A stretch of 64,000 bases of DNA, from positions 11,418,001-11,482,000 of the forward strand of contig NC_063993.1 of NCBI RefSeq assembly GCF_932276165.1, read 5' to 3'. The notes beneath the pieces are model-generated. The model was not told the origin of the DNA and made no database searches. It was given only the letters and a program-made list of their open reading frames with translations. This DNA is from Plutella xylostella (Eukaryota > Arthropoda > Insecta > Lepidoptera > Plutellidae). Made by a program: the position numbers and the translations under genes. Of the stretch, positions 60,698 to 64,000 are shown piece after piece (positions within the stretch are counted from its first letter, which is position 1; each line of letters begins with the position of its first letter).

Positions 60698-63150
60698 TGA
60701 ATCTTTCCATTTATTACCAGAATGTCCGTGGCTTGCGAACTAAGACACATATTTTCTATAAGAATGTATTATTAAATGACTATGATATAATTTGTATTAC
60801 CGAATCTTGGCTTTTACCCGGTATTTTTGATAATGAATTGTTTGACAGTAGGTATACAGTTTATCGTAGGGACAGAGACTACGAGCATCGCCAGGAGGGG
60901 CGGGGCGGGGGCGCGCTCATCGCTGTGCGTCGTGGGCTCACCGTGGACACGGGCAGCCGCGCGGCCCGCGCCCCCCCCGGCCCCGTGCCCCCTGCGCACC
61001 CGCCGGACTCGCCTGACGCGGAGACGGCATACGTCGTCATTAATACATCTCCAATGGGTAGCAAGTTAAGAATATACTGTAGTTATTTTCCCCACGGTCA
61101 GGAACAAGTAGACTCACAGCAAAGATTCTTTGAATATTTATCAGATTTGTCAATAACCTTTCCACTTGACACATTTGTTATAGTTGGTGATTACAATATA
61201 TCATATGCACAATGGTCCTTAACCACAGATAGTAAGAGATATTTTAGAATAATTAATCCGTCCAGTTCCATATTAATTGAAAATATATTTGCATTTATAA
61301 ATTTTACAGGTTTTATGCAGTTTAATGGCATTTTAAATGAACATAATCGTTTACTTGACCTTATTATTTCTAATAAGAGTTGCACTGTGCTTCGGTGTGA
61401 GAATCCCTTAGTGCCAGAAGACGCTCATCACCCATCTCTTACAATAAATGCAACAATTTCCCAAATGACAAATAACTTAGTTCCTGCTCCCCGATTAGTC
61501 CGCCGATTTCACTTTGCAGATTACGATCAAATTAACCTTGAACTAAATATGGTGAACTGGGATGAGGAGCTGGATCACAATGATATCGAAGTTGCAGTCA
61601 CGAGCTTTTATAAAATCTTAAACTCAATTATAGACAAATGTGTGCCATTAAAACGCGTAAAGTCAAAAATTAATTATCCATCTTGGTATTCCTCTGGATT
61701 GGTCAAACTTATCAATCAAAAATTAAGAGTTCATAGGCGTTGGAAGGTTTATGGCAGGGAATCTGACTATGAATTATTTAGTAACCTAAGGAAAGAACAA
61801 AAAGACGTTCAAAGGATTTGTTATGATTTATTTCTTTCTCAAGCCGAAGACAATATAAAAATAAATTCTAAACATTTTTGGACATTTATAAAATCAAAAA
61901 AAAATTGTACTAATGATTTTCCGGACTCGATGTTCCTATATGATAAAATTGCATCAAATGGTCAGGAAACTGCTGATATTTTTAGTGATTACTTCTTGAC
62001 GGTATTTGAACCGGGCCGAACTACCCCAATTGATTCTTTGTCCAATGAAACATCCATTAATCAGGTGGTGGATATCGGAACTGTATTAATTGATGAAGCT
62101 TTAGTTTTAAAATATCTCAAGAAACTAGACGTTACGAAGGGGATGGGTCCGGATGGTATCCATCCTGTGTTTCTGAGACGCTGCGCGACTCAACTGTCCT
62201 GCCCACTGTCACTGCTGTTTCGCTTATCTATTAAAACTGGATCGGTTCCGCTAAGTTGGAAGCAATCATTCGTTGTCCCCATATTTAAAAGTGGAGATAA
62301 GCGTAACGTAGCCGATTATCGCGGCATATCTAAACTGTCCGTTATTCCAAAAATGCTAGAGAAAATCGTGTACGACTCGTTGTTTCCTACTGTTAGACCC
62401 ATTTTATCTTGCGCTCAACACGGCTTTATCAATAAACGTTCAACCGAGACGAATCTGAATGAAATGATAGATAGGGTGCTTTCATCTATGGATGGTGGTG
62501 GTGGTGATAAGCAGTTACCTAAGATGTCACCCACTACCTTGACAAGGCTTACTACAAGTAGTAGCAATTCAAGCGAGGATTACAGCACAGTTGTATATTC
62601 CGATAGGCTTGGCAAGGATTTCGGGCACATGTTGGGTAATCATGTAAATGGAAAAGTTGTTAATTATTGTTACCCAGAACTTACATTCGGACAAATAGTT
62701 GAATTAATTTCAGAGAGGTCACACACTGACAAAACAACTATATTTATTATGGTGGGAAATAGTTTAGGGGTGTCAAAGTCTGACATACATAGAAGTTTTG
62801 CTATATTAGAAGGCCTTCCTACAAAACATGTATTTGTTTGTGCATTTCCTTACTCATGCACACTGCCTGACAAATGCAATTATATGACATGTAGCCTAAA
62901 TAAAACAATGTACAATGCATGTTGTAAATCTGATTGTATCAATTTCTTTGATACTAATTTATACGTAGATAATTTTAAGTTGACTTGGGACAGTTTATTT
63001 TTGTCCTCAAATCAGAAACGACGTCTAGCTACAGAAGTAGCTCATCTTATTAACTCAGTTATAAGCATTATAACGAAGAAAACTTGTGTCCCTATTGACA
63101 TCGTCAGTAGTAATACTGATAATAGTAATAGTACAGTAGATTTAAATTAG
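60697..63150 (+). CDS. Chimeric ORF: LINE B endonuclease-partial RT fused to LINE A SGNH domain
   Basis: 817 residues from ATG. Residues 1-240 are the endonuclease (YYQNVRGLRTKTHIFYKNVL, CITESWLLP, VIVGDYNIS). Residues about 450-597 are the RT fingers (KGMGPDGIHPVFLRR, VVPIFKSGDKRNVADYRGIS, SCAQHGFINKRSTETNLNEM). The frame then crosses a GGT-repeat junction (62491-62508) and becomes an SGNH-like domain: VVYSDRLGKDFG, IFIMVGNSLGVSKSD, LTWDSLFLSSNQKRRLA. RT motif A and the Y-x-DD site are absent, so the protein cannot reverse-transcribe. Confidence 0.8.
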   Translation: MNLSIYYQNVRGLRTKTHIFYKNVLLNDYDIICITESWLLPGIFDNELFDSRYTVYRRDRDYEHRQEGRGGGALIAVRRGLTVDTGSRAARAPPGPVPPAHPPDSPDAETAYVVINTSPMGSKLRIYCSYFPHGQEQVDSQQRFFEYLSDLSITFPLDTFVIVGDYNISYAQWSLTTDSKRYFRIINPSSSILIENIFAFINFTGFMQFNGILNEHNRLLDLIISNKSCTVLRCENPLVPEDAHHPSLTINATISQMTNNLVPAPRLVRRFHFADYDQINLELNMVNWDEELDHNDIEVAVTSFYKILNSIIDKCVPLKRVKSKINYPSWYSSGLVKLINQKLRVHRRWKVYGRESDYELFSNLRKEQKDVQRICYDLFLSQAEDNIKINSKHFWTFIKSKKNCTNDFPDSMFLYDKIASNGQETADIFSDYFLTVFEPGRTTPIDSLSNETSINQVVDIGTVLIDEALVLKYLKKLDVTKGMGPDGIHPVFLRRCATQLSCPLSLLFRLSIKTGSVPLSWKQSFVVPIFKSGDKRNVADYRGISKLSVIPKMLEKIVYDSLFPTVRPILSCAQHGFINKRSTETNLNEMIDRVLSSMDGGGGDKQLPKMSPTTLTRLTTSSSNSSEDYSTVVYSDRLGKDFGHMLGNHVNGKVVNYCYPELTFGQIVELISERSHTDKTTIFIMVGNSLGVSKSDIHRSFAILEGLPTKHVFVCAFPYSCTLPDKCNYMTCSLNKTMYNACCKSDCINFFDTNLYVDNFKLTWDSLFLSSNQKRRLATEVAHLINSVISIITKKTCVPIDIVSSNTDNSNSTVDLN

Positions 63151-64000
63151 ATTCTCAGACAACGGGAGAGCATCATAGCGTTGATATAAAGATTGATTCA
63201 GTTCACTGCTCTCTCGGCTCAAAACTATTAAAGGACAAGACATTTAAGAATGAATTTAAAGTGGTACATCAGAATATTCAGAGTCTTTCTTCTAAATTGT
63301 TAGAAATAGAACTATTTTCGGAAAAATTTAACATTGATTGTTTATGTATCACAGAACATTGGTTAGACGAGAATAAAATGATGTTCCAATTGAAAAATTA
63401 CAAACTTATAAGCTGTTTTAACAGAAAGTGCAACGAGCATGGCGGGTCACTTATATTTCTTAAAGAAAATTGTAAATGTAAAGAACGAAAGGACATAGTA
63501 GCTCTTTCTGTTAAACACCATATAGAAATTTCATGTGCAGAGCTAAACAAGTATATAATAGTATGTACCTACAGGCCACCTACTGGTGATTTCATTACCT
63601 TTGAGACTGTCATGGAGGATGTTCTAAGGTTAGCTTCCAATAGTAAAAAGGAAGTAATAGTGTGTGGTGACTTTAATGTTGACCTATTAGGTGACTCTCC
63701 TAATATGTCGAAATTACTGTTACTTTTTAAATCATTTAATCTTTTTAATGTCTTTCTGGAACCAACTAGGATTACATCCACGTCGGCCACTTGTCTAGAT
63801 AACATATTCTGTAACTGTGAGTTTAAAGACAGTAGTGTGATAAATTGTCTGAGGTCAGACCACAGTGGGCAGACCATTACCTTAGTAAACACTGACAAGA
63901 CAAATAAAACTAAGGTTAGATGCAGACCGATTACTACAAAGAAAATTGACAATTACTTGAAGAAACTAGACGAAAAACTTCCGAGGGTTAAAGTAGATTG
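63132..64000 (+). CDS. LINE A ORF2, endonuclease part (runs off edge)
   Basis: The frame opens after TAG at 63129-63131, overlaps the previous ORF by 19 nt, and stays open to the window end. Endonuclease motifs: VVHQNIQSLSSKLLEIELFS, DCLCITEHWLDE, VCTYRPPTGDF, VCGDFNVDLLG, TCLDNIFCN and SDHSGQ. No ATG precedes HQNIQSL in a good position, as in the LINE at 16538. RT lies beyond the window. Confidence 0.85.

Larger units (their letters stand above)
57729..64000 (+). mobile_element. Composite: SGNH-type LINE (A) split by a PHD-type LINE (B)
   Basis: LINE A supplies 57729 to about 58900 (coiled coil and Thr-rich linker) and about 62495 to 64000 (SGNH-like domain, then the endonuclease of ORF2, running off the edge). 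LINE B supplies about 58905-62490 (5' UTR piece, PHD-type ORF1, inter-ORF, ORF2 up to the middle of RT). LINE B lacks its RT catalytic half and 3' end, which is not how LINEs normally insert. Confidence 0.75.

Overview
The window looks like nuclear DNA of an insect, most likely a moth or butterfly. This is inferred from small GC-rich exons with GT-AG introns lying in AT-rich DNA, from CR1/Jockey-like and RTE LINEs, Mag-like and BEL/Pao LTR elements and TAA/TTA-flanked MITEs, and from frequent GTAGGTACCTA-type low-complexity sequence. No bacterial operons, rRNA, true tRNA or CRISPR were seen.

1-28.6 kb: the 3' part of one host gene on the + strand, a P4-ATPase phospholipid flippase of the ATP8A type. 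Nineteen coding exons (806-930 to 28458-28558) join in phase over 2,734 nt, giving 910 residues and a stop. They carry the PISL transmembrane signature, the DKTGTLT phosphorylation site, the TGDK and GDGAND hinge motifs, TM3-TM10, and the C-terminal GFAFS autoinhibitory motif with its VIRAYDT tail. The 5' exons, including the actuator DGET, lie left of the window. Unusual points: exon 1 is followed by 16 perfect 52-bp copies of its own 3' end plus splice donor; the 3' half of exon 5 is present three times; there is a possible alternative terminal exon at 22752-22914; and retention of intron 17 ends the protein at once. Introns 7 and 12 each hold a near-complete LINE (one antisense with two inverted 70-bp arms outside it, one sense), and several MITEs sit next to splice sites.

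28.6-34.2 kb: 3' UTR and intergenic DNA with MITEs and an 80-bp-arm hairpin. 34.2-34.9 kb: a GC-rich promoter-like block with a candidate first coding exon (34834-34927) of a second + strand gene that I do not recognise. I found no later exons for it.

36-64 kb is mostly mobile DNA: a long-TIR DNA element (36.2-37.3 kb) with an RTE tail inside; a BEL/Pao element with env (39506-47982, identical 242-bp LTRs, 5-bp target duplication) inserted in the 3' UTR of an older LINE; a tRNA-derived SINE-like unit (49.8 kb); a Mag-type gypsy element (51393-55837, identical 110-bp LTRs, 5-bp target duplication); perfect palindromes at 56.0 kb; and from 57.7 kb a LINE whose SGNH-type ORF1 is split by a second, PHD-type LINE that lacks its 3' end, leaving two long chimeric ORFs. 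The outer LINE's endonuclease ORF runs off the right edge.

Limits: all homology calls are from motif reading, not searches. LINE 5' ends, MITE borders and alternative exons are approximate.
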